Source of the DNA: CAJXTB01 sp047626195
GTDB taxonomy: Bacteria; Myxococcota_A; UBA796; GCA-2862545
Direction of reading: 5' to 3'
Assembly (NCBI GenBank): GCA_047626195.1
Contig: JBLHSN010000020.1
Location: 1 to 36,097, forward strand
DNA length: 36,097 nucleotides
Part shown: positions 10,239-18,691 of the stretch, in pieces
Numbering within the stretch: position 1 is the stretch's first letter
Layout of the letters: the number at the start of each line of letters is the position of its first letter
Position numbers and translations under genes: made by a program
Notes under the pieces: generated by a model
Told to the model about the DNA's origin: nothing
What the model saw: the letters and a program-made list of their open reading frames with translations, nothing else
Database searches by the model: none

Positions 10239-11411
10239 ATGGCTGACCACGGTAGCAACGACGTTCTCTTTGAGATCACCTCCGCTAACCTCAACAAGGG
10301 TCTTCGTGGCGTACCCGTGGGTACCTGCCGCACATCGAAAGTCGACCCCATGGAAGGTGTGTCGTACGTCGGCTACCCGATCGCTGAGTTGGCCGACCTC
10401 GAAGAAGAAGTCGTCGTCTACCTGCTCTTGCACCGTGAACTCCCGACGGACAAGCAACTCGCCGAGTTCAATAAAGACCTCATCAGTCGCCGTGGTGTCC
10501 CTCAGCAGGTCCTAGACGTGCTCAAGACTCTTCCGAAGGAAGGGCACCCGATGGAGTGGTTCATCACTGGCCTCGTGTTGCTCGGCATGACCAGCAAGAC
10601 CGGTGACCTTCTTGAAGATGCGTTCAACGCCATGGCTCGCTTGCCGGAGCTGGTCGCCGCCATTTACCGCATCCGTAGCGGCTGGGGCGAGCCCATCAAG
10701 AGCAACCCCGAGCTGGGTCTCATTGAAGATTTCGTAGCGATGCTCGACGTTCCCGGCGGCGACACCGCAAAGCTGGTCCGCTTGCTCAAAACCTTCTACA
10801 TCCTGCACATGGACCATGGTGGCGGAAATCTCTCCACCTTCACCGGTAAGACAGTCGCCAGTGCGGGTACGGACATGTACAGCAGCCTGAACGCCGCCAT
10901 GAGTGGACTGTACGGACCGCTCCACGGCCGGGCGAACCAAGACTGCTTGAACTTCGTCCGTACGGTTGGCACCACTGACCCGGCCAAGATTGAAGGCTTC
11001 GTCCGCGAAACCCTTGGTGGTGGCGGGAAAATCTTCGGATTCGGTCACGCGGTTCTGCGCGCCGAAGACCCCCGCGCGACCATTCAATACAAGGTCGGCG
11101 AAGAAATTTGCCCGAATGACGACCTGTTCCGCACTGCAGCAGTCATGCGCGAAGTCGCGGTCAAGGTTCTCAAGGAGATGCCAAAGGTCTCCAACCCCTA
11201 CCCGAATGTCGATGCCGTGTCTGGCACGCTGCTCAATGCAACCGGCTTGACTGATAGCGACTTCTACACTGTGCTATTTGGCCTGTCGCGCTGCACCGGT
11301 ATCGCCGCTCAAATCGTCGACGAACGCCTACGCTTCCGCGGCGGGAAGGGCACGCCCATTATGCGTCCGAAGTACATCGCCGAAGACCAGCCCAAGCGCT
11401 CGCTCAAGTAG
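10239..11411 (+). CDS. gltA: Citrate synthase, eukaryote-like type
   Basis: The enzyme condenses acetyl-CoA and oxaloacetate to citrate, the entry step of the TCA cycle. The 390-residue product keeps the catalytic triad: His229 in GPLHGRANQ, His270 in GFGHAVLR and Asp325 in PNVDAVSG. These correspond to pig His274, His320 and Asp375 with nearly identical spacing. The oxaloacetate-binding His193 lies in HMDHGGGN. Motifs such as GHAVLRxxDPR and YTVLFGLSR resemble mitochondrial enzymes more than the hexameric E. coli GltA. I chose the ATG at 10239 (MADHGSND), with AGGGG 8 nt upstream; the frame extends back to 10089 without family similarity. The 266-nt gap after the sdh terminator shows no clear promoter. 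gltA is an assumed symbol; citA would serve equally. Confidence 0.94.
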   Translation: MADHGSNDVLFEITSANLNKGLRGVPVGTCRTSKVDPMEGVSYVGYPIAELADLEEEVVVYLLLHRELPTDKQLAEFNKDLISRRGVPQQVLDVLKTLPKEGHPMEWFITGLVLLGMTSKTGDLLEDAFNAMARLPELVAAIYRIRSGWGEPIKSNPELGLIEDFVAMLDVPGGDTAKLVRLLKTFYILHMDHGGGNLSTFTGKTVASAGTDMYSSLNAAMSGLYGPLHGRANQDCLNFVRTVGTTDPAKIEGFVRETLGGGGKIFGFGHAVLRAEDPRATIQYKVGEEICPNDDLFRTAAVMREVAVKVLKEMPKVSNPYPNVDAVSGTLLNATGLTDSDFYTVLFGLSRCTGIAAQIVDERLRFRGGKGTPIMRPKYIAEDQPKRSLK

Positions 11412-11461
11412 TCGTCGCTCGCTCCGACTCGCCCCCTTTTCCAACCGTCACCGACGGGCGG

Positions 11462-11488
11462 GGCGGCTGATTTCCATCGGCCGCCTTT
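11462..11488 (+). terminator. Terminator-like hairpin between gltA and sucC
   Basis: A 10-bp stem with one G-U pair (11462-11471 with 11476-11485) around a TTCC loop is followed by only three T, so termination may be partial and sucCD may share some gltA transcript. Confidence 0.6.
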
Positions 11489-11513
11489 GCGCGTATTGAG
11501 AGGATAAACCTCC

Positions 11514-12746
11514 ATGAAGATTCACGAATACCAGGCCAAGTCCATCCTGCGGAAGTTCGGCATCCCCGTTCCTCCCGGCAAGGCCGCCACGACTGTCGAC
11601 GAAGCTGTCGCTGCCGCGAACGAACTCGGAGGCTCCTTGTGGGTCGTCAAGTCGCAGATCCACGCAGGTGGTCGCGGTAAGGGTCGTTTTAAGGAGATGT
11701 CAACGGACGCTCAGCTGGAAGCAGCCGGCGCCGGACACCCCGAAGACGGTGTGGGTGGCGTTCTGCTGTCCCGCTCGATCGACGCGGTGAAGGCAAACGC
11801 AGAGGCTATCCTTGGTAAGACCCTCGTCACCAAACAAACGGGCCCCGAAGGCAAGCTAGTCAAGACCGTCTACATCGAGGGTGGTTGTGACATTGCTCGC
11901 GAAGTGTACGTTGCAGCTTTGCTCGACCGCTCCAACAACAAGATTGTCATCATGGCTTCCGCAGAAGGCGGAACTGAGATTGAAGAAGTTGCCGAAGAAA
12001 ATCCAGACGCCATTAAGCGTGTCTGGGCCGAACCCGCTGCTGGTCTTCAACCATGGCAAGGCCGTCAGCTTGCCTATGCCATTGGTATCGAAGGCAAGAC
12101 GGTCAACCGTTTCGCCGCGTTCTGCATGGCGCTGTACAAGTGCTACACCGAGATGGACTGTGCGATGGCCGAGGTCAACCCCCTCGTCATCACCAGTGAG
12201 GGCGGCGTTGTTGCCCTCGACTGCAAGATGTCCTTCGACGAGAACGCGTTGTACCGGCACAAGGATGTCTTGGCGATGCGCGACCTCGACGAAGAGGACC
12301 CCGCAGAAGTCGCAGCTGGCGAGCACGGCTTGTCCTTCATCAAGCTCGACGGAACGGTCGGCTGCTTGGTCAATGGTGCCGGTCTGGCCATGGCCACGAT
12401 GGACATCATTCAGTTCAAGGGCGGTAGTCCTGCCAACTTCTTGGACGTAGGTGGCGGAGCGACCGAGACACAGGTCACCGCAGCCTTCGAGATCATTACC
12501 CGTGATCCGAGCGTGAAGGCCATTCTGGTCAACATCTTCGGCGGCATCATGCAGTGCGATGTCATTGCGCGCGGCATCATCTCGGCCATCGAGAATGTCG
12601 GCTTGAAAGTACCCCTGGTGGTCCGTCTAGCAGGCACCAACGCCGAGCTCGGCAAGAAGATTCTGGAAGAGTCGGGTCTCGACATCATTCCCGCTACCAA
12701 CCTCGACGAGGCGGCTGAAGCCGCTGTTCGCGCAGCTCAAGCCTGA
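11514..12746 (+). CDS. sucC: Succinyl-CoA synthetase beta subunit
   Basis: Together with SucD this forms the ADP/GDP-dependent ligase that converts succinyl-CoA to succinate with substrate-level phosphorylation. The 410-residue product starts MKIHEYQAKSILRKFGIPVP, the classic ATP-grasp N-terminus. It has the nucleotide-binding QIHAGGRGKG, the Mg-site EVNPLVIT, and the C-terminal CoA-ligase part with GGGATETQV and NIFGGIMQCDVIA. It is about 20 residues longer than E. coli SucC, with extra sequence near residues 62-80 before the TLVTKQTGPEGK segment, the latter resembling alphaproteobacterial and mitochondrial forms. A GAGAGG Shine-Dalgarno lies 10 nt upstream within a small inverted repeat. 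sucD begins 15 nt after its stop. Confidence 0.96.
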   Translation: MKIHEYQAKSILRKFGIPVPPGKAATTVDEAVAAANELGGSLWVVKSQIHAGGRGKGRFKEMSTDAQLEAAGAGHPEDGVGGVLLSRSIDAVKANAEAILGKTLVTKQTGPEGKLVKTVYIEGGCDIAREVYVAALLDRSNNKIVIMASAEGGTEIEEVAEENPDAIKRVWAEPAAGLQPWQGRQLAYAIGIEGKTVNRFAAFCMALYKCYTEMDCAMAEVNPLVITSEGGVVALDCKMSFDENALYRHKDVLAMRDLDEEDPAEVAAGEHGLSFIKLDGTVGCLVNGAGLAMATMDIIQFKGGSPANFLDVGGGATETQVTAAFEIITRDPSVKAILVNIFGGIMQCDVIARGIISAIENVGLKVPLVVRLAGTNAELGKKILEESGLDIIPATNLDEAAEAAVRAAQA

Positions 12747-12761
12747 TCGGGAGACGTTCAC

Positions 12762-13637
12762 ATGGCCATTCTCGTCAATAAAGACACTCGCGTCATCTGT
12801 CAGGGAATCACCGGTAAGTCCGGTGCTTTCCACTCCAAGATGTGCATGGAATACGGTACCAACCTCGTGGGAGGTGTTGTCCCCGGTCGCGGCGGACAAA
12901 CCTTCGAAGACACCGGTGTTCCAATCTTCAACACGGTTCATGAGGCCGTCGCAGCTACCGGTGCCAACGCATCAATGCTCTTCGTCCCACCGCCGTTCGC
13001 TGCAGACTCCATCCTAGAAGCCATTGATGCGGGGCTCGAGCTCGTCATCTGCATCACCGAGGGCATCCCGGTCATGGACATGGTCAAGGTCAACGCTGTT
13101 CTCCAGAACAGCAAGACCCGCATGGTCGGACCCAACTGTCCCGGCGTCATCACTCCGGGTGAGTGCAAGATGGGCATCATGCCCGGGCACATTCACACCC
13201 CCGGCCGCATTGGCGTGCTCTCCCGTTCGGGAACGCTCACCTACAGTGCAGTCGGCCAGCTCTCGGCCGTCGGCCTGGGCCAGTCGACCTGTGTCGGCAT
13301 TGGTGGCGACCCCATCATTGGCATGAAGTTCATCGACGTGTTGGAAATGTTCAACAACGACCCCGATACAGATGCCGTCATCATGGTCGGTGAAATCGGT
13401 GGTTCGGCTGAAGAAGAAGCCTGCGATTGGATCAAGGTCAACATGACTAAGCCAGTTGTTGGCTTCATTGCTGGCTCTACGGCACCTCCCGGACGCCGCA
13501 TGGGTCACGCTGGCGCTATCGTCTCCGGTGGTCAAGGGACCGCCGAAGGCAAGTTCGCTGCCATGGAAGCAGCCGGCGTTCATGTCGTCCGCAACCCAGC
13601 CATGCTGGGTGAGATGATGCAGAAAGTCCTAGGCTAG
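12762..13637 (+). CDS. sucD: Succinyl-CoA synthetase alpha subunit
   Basis: This subunit binds CoA and carries the phosphohistidine intermediate of succinyl-CoA synthetase. The product is 291 residues, the expected size. It has the N-terminal CoA-binding Rossmann segment (TRVICQGITGKSGAFHS), the CoA-site VGPNCPGVITPGECKMG, and the active-site His249 in RRMGHAGAI (E. coli His246). GGGAG lies 10 nt before the ATG. It is cotranscribed with sucC and ends the unit, followed by a strong terminator. In several myxobacteria ndk follows sucD directly (from memory); here a reverse-strand receptor gene separates them. Confidence 0.96.
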   Translation: MAILVNKDTRVICQGITGKSGAFHSKMCMEYGTNLVGGVVPGRGGQTFEDTGVPIFNTVHEAVAATGANASMLFVPPPFAADSILEAIDAGLELVICITEGIPVMDMVKVNAVLQNSKTRMVGPNCPGVITPGECKMGIMPGHIHTPGRIGVLSRSGTLTYSAVGQLSAVGLGQSTCVGIGGDPIIGMKFIDVLEMFNNDPDTDAVIMVGEIGGSAEEEACDWIKVNMTKPVVGFIAGSTAPPGRRMGHAGAIVSGGQGTAEGKFAAMEAAGVHVVRNPAMLGEMMQKVLG

Positions 13638-13658
13638 TCCCGGGGTTCTGCAAAACGG

Positions 13659-13688
13659 GTCGGCTCCAGTGATGGAGCCGGCTTTTTT
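13659..13688 (+). terminator. Intrinsic terminator of sucCD, possibly bidirectional
   Basis: A stem of 10 bp (CGGCTCCA/TGGAGCCG core plus G-U and G-C) closes on a GTGA tetraloop and is followed by six T. On the opposite strand the hairpin is followed by a short CCCGTTTT stretch, so it may also stop transcription from the convergent receptor gene ending at 13704. Confidence 0.9.
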
Positions 13689-13703
13689 GCTGAGACGGAT
13701 GTG

Positions 13704-16301
13704 CTACCAGCGCAATCGGACCCCAAGCCTGACACTTCGTGGGTCTTGCCGTACCAGCGGCGTGCCGAAGCTCTCCGTGTCGGCTTCGTTGACCACGACT
13801 GGTACCTGACTCCCCATCAGATTGAACACATCGGCAGTGAACTCGGCTGTGCTGTCGCGGCCGATGTCCACGGTGTAGGCCATTCGTAGGTCTATGCGGT
13901 GCATAGCGCGGGTACGCTCCGTACCGCGGCCATCTGCGTAGCCAACAAATCCGTAGGGCTCTACGAGCGTGCGACGTGAGTAGGCCCGTCCGCTGTTGAA
14001 GGCGTAGATCATCCCCAAGTTGAGTCCAAAGGAGGATGTCCACGAGCCATTTGCGCGGATCTGGTGTCGAATGTCGCTATTGAGCGGCCCGTAGGGGGCT
14101 TCGACTCCCAAAGGCAGTCGAATAAGCGCGTTTTCGATGTGCCCGCGTGCGGTGGCCACGGTGTAGCTCGCGTAGGCGACCCAGTCGTCGCGGTGGATAC
14201 GCTGTACCGCGAGCTCGAGGGCGTTGTAGTCGCGGCGGTAGGTGTCGGACAGGACGAGTACGCTTCCATCGGAAGCCAAGGTCTCCTGCGGGATTTGCCG
14301 CGTGGCCGAGCGAATCCCGCGCACGCTGGTGACCACACTGGAGCCAAACCGCTGCGACACGCCGAGCACTAGGCGGTCGGTGTGCTGAATCCCGATGTCG
14401 TAGCGGCGTTCCGTGACGGGGTCGAGAGTCTGGGCCCACTGCCAGTCGCCGGCCTGGTCGCGTCGCTCGATGATGACGCTGTCTGGTGAGCGCGTGTTGG
14501 ATGGGGCCCAGAAGGGGGCGCCACCCACGTCATAGTAGCGGCCTAGATTGGCGAAGAGCTTGGTGCTACCGCGACCGAGAACGTCGTAGGCTGCACCCAA
14601 GCGGTGGGCTGGCATGACTCGAAGGTCGAGGCCACGCGGGATGGCGGCGACGTTGTTTCGGCCGTCTTCCACATCAATGCGTAGGCCAATGTTCAAGTGC
14701 AGGTCTTCGACGGGGGCCCAGTCATCTTGGGCGAAGAGCGACCACGTCGACACCCTGTTTCGCAGGCGTCCCGGGCTGTGACGGCTCAATCGTACGCCAC
14801 AGTCGGAGCCGTCAATCCGCTCACACGGTAGGCCAGGTGAGGGGCCGAACTCGGTTCCTACGGTGCGCACGTCGCCGTCGGTGGTGCTGCCGGTCTCATC
14901 AATCCAAGCACGCTCGTTTTGTCCAGAGTGCGTGGTGTCCGTTGAAAAGCTGAGCAGCCAGGCATCCGCCCCAGCGCGAATCCGGTGACTTCCAGCGATA
15001 TTGTCGGCGTATTGGGTGAGCACAAAAGCGCCGCCTAGCCGGCCACTGCGGCGTCGCATTTCACTGCGTGCATTGCCATAGAGCAGACCGTCGGAGTTTG
15101 TGAGCGACGCAGTCATTAGCTCGTCGGACCCCGGGCTGGTGCGGATGGCCCGGTTGGTGTAACCAAAACGTGCCTCGATGAGGCGGTCGCCTGACAGACC
15201 AAACTCGAGGTCCAACAGGTGCGACTGGGACAGGCCTACGCGGTCGTTGCGCGCATCATCGGTCACTGGCTCACCGTCGAAGACATGGTCGGTTCGGGTG
15301 GGGGCTATGTTGCTGGAGTAGCGCAACAACACCCGTTCATTGACCGCCCAAGTGAGCTTGCCCATGCCCTGGATATTGGCGGTTTGTTCTAGCGTCTCCA
15401 GCCCTTCTGGGCGGACAGCACGGTAGTTGACATCAATGGCTGTGAAGTAGAACAAGCGCTTCGGAACCGCCGGCCCCCCCGCAGTGAATGACAGCGATGG
15501 TTCCCAAAAACGGCGGCGTGAATTGGGAGCTTGGCTGTCACCGACAACGACCGCATGCTGGTTGTAGAAGCCGGCAACACTGCCAGTGTGTCGGTCGCCA
15601 CCGCTCTTGGTGACGATGTTCAGCAGCATGCCAGAGAATGGGCCAAACTCTGCGGGGGCGCCATCGGTGTAGACCTGTAGTTCTTGGATGGCATCGAAGT
15701 TCACCGTCTGTGCCAACGAGTGGTCGCCGGGATCCCGAGTAATGATGCCGTCAATGCGAAAGGAGTTGCCCAGTGCACCTTCACCGCGGGCGGAAGAGGT
15801 GGTTCCGAACTGCGCAGTGACGCCAGGCAGCGTCTCTGCCACAGACAAGAAGTCACGCCCGACGGGAAGGTCCTGAAGCGTGTCGCCGTCCAGCACGGTT
15901 GAGACGGAGGATGTAGTCATGTCGAGCACAGGTTCTTGGTCGACGATGAGGATGGCGCCGTCGTTGCCGCCGACCGACAGGGTGACGGGAACATCGGTTG
16001 TGCGATGGGCCCGGATGACCACACCCACCGTTACCGGCTCGGCCGAGCGGTGGACGATGAGGACGCGGTACTCGCCCGGCGGGATGTCTCGCACGCGGAA
16101 GCGCCCTAAGTCGTCCGTGGTGGTGTAGCGCTCGTGGGCCAAAGTACCGCCACTGACAGCAACACTGGCACCCGGCATGCCAAGTGATTCTTCGTCGAGG
16201 ACGATGCCGCGCATCTCTCCAGAGTCAGCGGCAACGGCACTACTGGACAGTGCCACGGCACACCACAATGCGGCAAGTGTGCGTGCTGTCAGACCCGTCA
16301 T
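13704..16301 (-). CDS. Oar-like TonB-dependent receptor with N-terminal CarboxypepD_reg domain
   Basis: This is a predicted outer-membrane beta-barrel of 865 residues. It has a Sec signal peptide (cleavage near SSAVA-AD), then a carboxypeptidase-regulatory-like beta-sandwich (about residues 28-110, with GRFRVRDIPPGEYRVL). A plug domain follows (about 120-240; SVSTVLDGDTLQDLPV, then SFRIDGI and NIVTKSGG), then a long barrel ending in LGVRLRW with the terminal aromatic recognised by BAM. This architecture is that of Oar, a Myxococcus receptor linked to protein secretion and signalling; the substrate here is unknown. No TonB box is obvious. CGGAG lies 7 nt upstream of the ATG. It is convergent with sucD, divergent from ndk, and looks like an insertion into a sucCD-ndk arrangement. 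Confidence 0.88.
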   Translation of the reverse strand: MTGLTARTLAALWCAVALSSSAVAADSGEMRGIVLDEESLGMPGASVAVSGGTLAHERYTTTDDLGRFRVRDIPPGEYRVLIVHRSAEPVTVGVVIRAHRTTDVPVTLSVGGNDGAILIVDQEPVLDMTTSSVSTVLDGDTLQDLPVGRDFLSVAETLPGVTAQFGTTSSARGEGALGNSFRIDGIITRDPGDHSLAQTVNFDAIQELQVYTDGAPAEFGPFSGMLLNIVTKSGGDRHTGSVAGFYNQHAVVVGDSQAPNSRRRFWEPSLSFTAGGPAVPKRLFYFTAIDVNYRAVRPEGLETLEQTANIQGMGKLTWAVNERVLLRYSSNIAPTRTDHVFDGEPVTDDARNDRVGLSQSHLLDLEFGLSGDRLIEARFGYTNRAIRTSPGSDELMTASLTNSDGLLYGNARSEMRRRSGRLGGAFVLTQYADNIAGSHRIRAGADAWLLSFSTDTTHSGQNERAWIDETGSTTDGDVRTVGTEFGPSPGLPCERIDGSDCGVRLSRHSPGRLRNRVSTWSLFAQDDWAPVEDLHLNIGLRIDVEDGRNNVAAIPRGLDLRVMPAHRLGAAYDVLGRGSTKLFANLGRYYDVGGAPFWAPSNTRSPDSVIIERRDQAGDWQWAQTLDPVTERRYDIGIQHTDRLVLGVSQRFGSSVVTSVRGIRSATRQIPQETLASDGSVLVLSDTYRRDYNALELAVQRIHRDDWVAYASYTVATARGHIENALIRLPLGVEAPYGPLNSDIRHQIRANGSWTSSFGLNLGMIYAFNSGRAYSRRTLVEPYGFVGYADGRGTERTRAMHRIDLRMAYTVDIGRDSTAEFTADVFNLMGSQVPVVVNEADTESFGTPLVRQDPRSVRLGVRLRW

Positions 16302-16406
16302 GGGCGCGCTCCGAGCAACTGCGCTGTGTGCTGGACAACATCGGTCATCTGGTTAGTCGCGCGCCCCACTTACAAACCGCCGGCCCTGCCGGGGAGGATA
16401 CTCATC

Positions 16407-16823
16407 ATGTCGCAGCGTACCCTGTCGATCATCAAGCCAGACGCCACCAAGAAGAACCTCATCGGCAAGATTGTTGCACGCTTTGAGGCCGAAGGCCTGC
16501 GCATTGCTGCAATTCGCAAGGCTCACCTGTCCCGCCCCGAAGCCGAAGGCTTCTACGCCGTGCACAGCGAGCGTCCGTTCTTCGGCGAACTCGTCGACTT
16601 CATGACCAGCGGCCCGTGCGTCCTTATCTGCCTCGAAGGCGAGAACGCCGTCCTGAAGAACCGCGAAATCATGGGCGCCACCAACCCGGCCGATGCTGCT
16701 GACAACACCTTGCGCAAGCTCTACGCGGACAGCATTGGCGAGAATGCCGTGCACGGCTCGGACAGCGAAGAGAACGCGGCTATCGAGATCGCGTACTTCT
16801 TCCAAGGCATCCAGGTCTTCTAA
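16407..16823 (+). CDS. ndk: Nucleoside diphosphate kinase
   Basis: The enzyme balances NTP pools by phosphate transfer through a phosphohistidine. The 138-residue product starts MSQRTLSIIKPDATKKNLIG and has the active-site His116 in NAVHGSDS. Substrate-contact stretches such as RPFFGELVDFMTSGP and MGATNPADA are intact. The ATG at 16407 has a very strong GGGGAGG site 9 nt upstream; the frame reaches back to 16326 but without family similarity. It is divergent from the receptor gene (105-nt gap, no clear promoter seen) and ends at a hairpin terminator. Its product is the usual functional partner of SucCD in GTP/ATP conversion. Confidence 0.97.
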   Translation: MSQRTLSIIKPDATKKNLIGKIVARFEAEGLRIAAIRKAHLSRPEAEGFYAVHSERPFFGELVDFMTSGPCVLICLEGENAVLKNREIMGATNPADAADNTLRKLYADSIGENAVHGSDSEENAAIEIAYFFQGIQVF

Positions 16824-16863
16824 GACCTTTTCGTTGAGCTCGTTTTCGGGCTTCATGACGTGG

Positions 16864-16891
16864 CGGCCATCTCCTCTGGGGGTGGCCGTTT
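16864..16891 (+). terminator. Terminator-like hairpin after ndk
   Basis: An 11-bp stem with two G-U pairs (16864-16874 with 16878-16888), 3-nt loop and TTT tail, 41 nt after the ndk stop. Confidence 0.65.
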
Positions 16892-16920
16892 CTCGTTGGG
16901 GCTCCCACCGCGTAGACTCA

Positions 16921-17709
16921 GTGAATGGAGGGCTCTTGGCGCGTGATTCGCATCTATCGTTGTCGATTGGACATGCGCTGTGGGAGGAGCTGTTTCGACG
17001 GGCTCTCCCGGTGCGCATTACCGGTGGAGAGTTTGAGGCCAGTGGTGCCGTGCGCGGGGCTATCAAGCGCCTTGGTGTTCGTAACCGCGTCGCTGGACTC
17101 CTAGAAGACCGGCGTCCGCCCAAGCGTCTCACGCGGTTGACTGAGCGCGCACGCGGGTCGTGGCGCAAGCGCAAAGCGGGGGTCTACAAGCGCATCGATG
17201 ACGTCTTACACGTGGAGGGCAGCTGGCGAGTCGAGCTCGACGACGCAGGAACGGACCTACGCTACGGCAACCAGCAGATTGCCGCCGATGCCTTTGTTCG
17301 TGGCACCGCCTCGGGCACAATTCGACTGCTTGCGCGCAACATCGAAATTCCGTTTACGCTCAGCCGCCGGATCGGTGCGAGTGTGACGCTTGGAGACGTC
17401 CACTTCAGCAAAGAGAAGGACGGCGTTGTCGGGACACTTCAAGACCTCGTCTTGCACGTTGGCGATGCCCGCACGCTCCAGCTCATCAGTCGCATCGCTG
17501 AGCAATTCCTCGAGCCTCAGCTCGGCAATCTCAACCCACTTCCGATTCTCCGTCGCGAGCAGTTGGAGAGCTTGGTCGGCCCACTAGGAGGGCCGCTACG
17601 CATGAACATGGGCGTAGAGATGATGAATGTTGAAATTGACGAAGAGCAGCTGACGCTCAAGGTTCGATTCGGCTTCACTCAGACCGCCCTGACTGACGAC
17701 ACTCGCTAG
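16921..17709 (+). CDS. Conserved-looking hypothetical protein, basic and beta-rich
   Basis: I do not recognise the family. The product is about 262 residues with no signal peptide or membrane helix. A basic stretch (about residues 60-90, rich in R and K) is followed by alternating hydrophobic/polar strands, then a helix (ISRIAEQFLEPQLG) and a closing strand pair (MNVEIDEEQLTLKVRFGF). This could suit a lipid-binding or amphitropic beta-sandwich, but that is only a guess. The start is uncertain. I give GTG 16921; a TTG at 16936 follows GGAGGG (16927-16932) but only 3 nt away. The frame is open further upstream through the ndk region, which is overlap only. It lies 97 nt after ndk, beyond a hairpin. 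Confidence 0.65.
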   Translation: MNGGLLARDSHLSLSIGHALWEELFRRALPVRITGGEFEASGAVRGAIKRLGVRNRVAGLLEDRRPPKRLTRLTERARGSWRKRKAGVYKRIDDVLHVEGSWRVELDDAGTDLRYGNQQIAADAFVRGTASGTIRLLARNIEIPFTLSRRIGASVTLGDVHFSKEKDGVVGTLQDLVLHVGDARTLQLISRIAEQFLEPQLGNLNPLPILRREQLESLVGPLGGPLRMNMGVEMMNVEIDEEQLTLKVRFGFTQTALTDDTR

Positions 17710-17727
17710 GATTTGATGCGGCTTGCT

Positions 17728-18262
17728 TTACAGCGAGCCCATCAGCCCGTCACGCTGTTGGATGGACCCGCTCACCACGTGTGATGTAGGACCACAGTTG
17801 ACTGTAGAGCCGCAGTTTGGCGAGGTCACCTGCATTGTGGCTCGGAGTTCCGCTGCGCCTCCGACGATTGTGCCGCTCACCTCGGTGACCGCTATCGAGG
17901 CGTTGCAACTGTCGAACATGGCCGATTGCGTGACATCCGAGCAGGTGAACTCGTTCGTATCCACAGCCCGAACCACACAGTTCAGCTCACGCCCTTCCTC
18001 TTCGGTGAACGTTCGCGTAAATCCGAACTCGTCTGTGATGGACGTTAGCCCAGTCCACAGCCCGGCAAAAGAAAGGGTGCGCGGGCTCCCAGCGGCCGTC
18101 ACCGTCGGCCACTTCATTGGCGGGTGGGTCCTCCAAATACCCGCTCCGCACAGCAGCCGTACGACCGCCACGCATCACTCGTAGATCAAACATCTGGGCG
18201 CTCAACTCCACGTTTTGTGGAGCGTCTGCCCACAACTCGAATGTGTCCGCGATGTTGTTGGA
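17728..18262 (-). pseudogene. Frameshifted remnant of a Cys-containing extracellular-type protein
   Basis: On the reverse strand two adjacent frames look coding in sequence. The first (about 18259 down to ~18080) reads NNIADTFELWADAPQ, then a hydrophilic segment ending PPANEVADGDG. The second continues with AAGSPRTLSFAGLWTG and later NCVVRAVDTNEFTC, ending at 17728 with paired cysteines and serine/threonine-rich strands typical of secreted Myxococcota proteins. The first frame is closed upstream by TAG (18260-18262) with no start or signal peptide; the second has TGA just before its only early GTG (18171). The simplest reading is a gene fragment with a frameshift around 18070-18110 and a lost N-terminus. 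A chance ORF is possible. The rest of the 17710-18358 gap shows nothing else. Confidence 0.4.
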
Positions 18263-18358
18263 CTAGGATGCGTACGACGGCTGGGGCGAAGCCTCGAGCC
18301 CTGACCGCCGATAGTTGAACGGCCGTCCGCCACTGATTCAAGCGCATTGGAGCCCCAC

Positions 18359-18691
18359 ATGTCCGACCGATTTCAGTCCTTTGCCGAGTTCTGGCCCTAC
18401 TACCTGTCCGAACACGGTGACACGACGAACCGGCGCCTGCACTACGTGGGCTCCACGTTGGCTCTGATGAACGTGGCGGCCGCTATTGTGCTGCTCAATC
18501 CCTTGTTCATCCTGGGTGCTGTGCTCTGCGGGTACTTCTTCGCATGGATTGGCCACTTCATCATTGAAAAGAACCGTCCAGCAACGTTCACGTATCCATT
18601 CTGGTCATTATTCGCGGACTTCCGTATGTACTTCTTGGCATTGACCGGTCGCTTACGCCCGCACCTTGACCGCGCGGGTGTTGCCGGGTGA
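18359..18691 (+). CDS. Mpo1-like (DUF962/YGL010w) membrane protein
   Basis: The product is 110 residues and matches the DUF962 pattern: FAEFWPYYLSEHGDTTNRR, LHYVGSTL, and AWIGHFIIEKNRPATFTYP followed by WSLFADFRMY. Two to three hydrophobic segments (about residues 35-70 and 82-98) indicate an integral membrane protein. The yeast relative Mpo1 is an iron-dependent dioxygenase in alpha-oxidation of 2-hydroxy fatty acids from phytosphingosine. The conserved histidines are present here, but the bacterial substrate is unknown. I chose the ATG at 18359, with GGAG 6 nt upstream, over an in-frame TTG at 18347. Its stop overlaps the next gene's GTG start by 4 nt, so the two are probably translated together. 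Confidence 0.85.
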   Translation: MSDRFQSFAEFWPYYLSEHGDTTNRRLHYVGSTLALMNVAAAIVLLNPLFILGAVLCGYFFAWIGHFIIEKNRPATFTYPFWSLFADFRMYFLALTGRLRPHLDRAGVAG

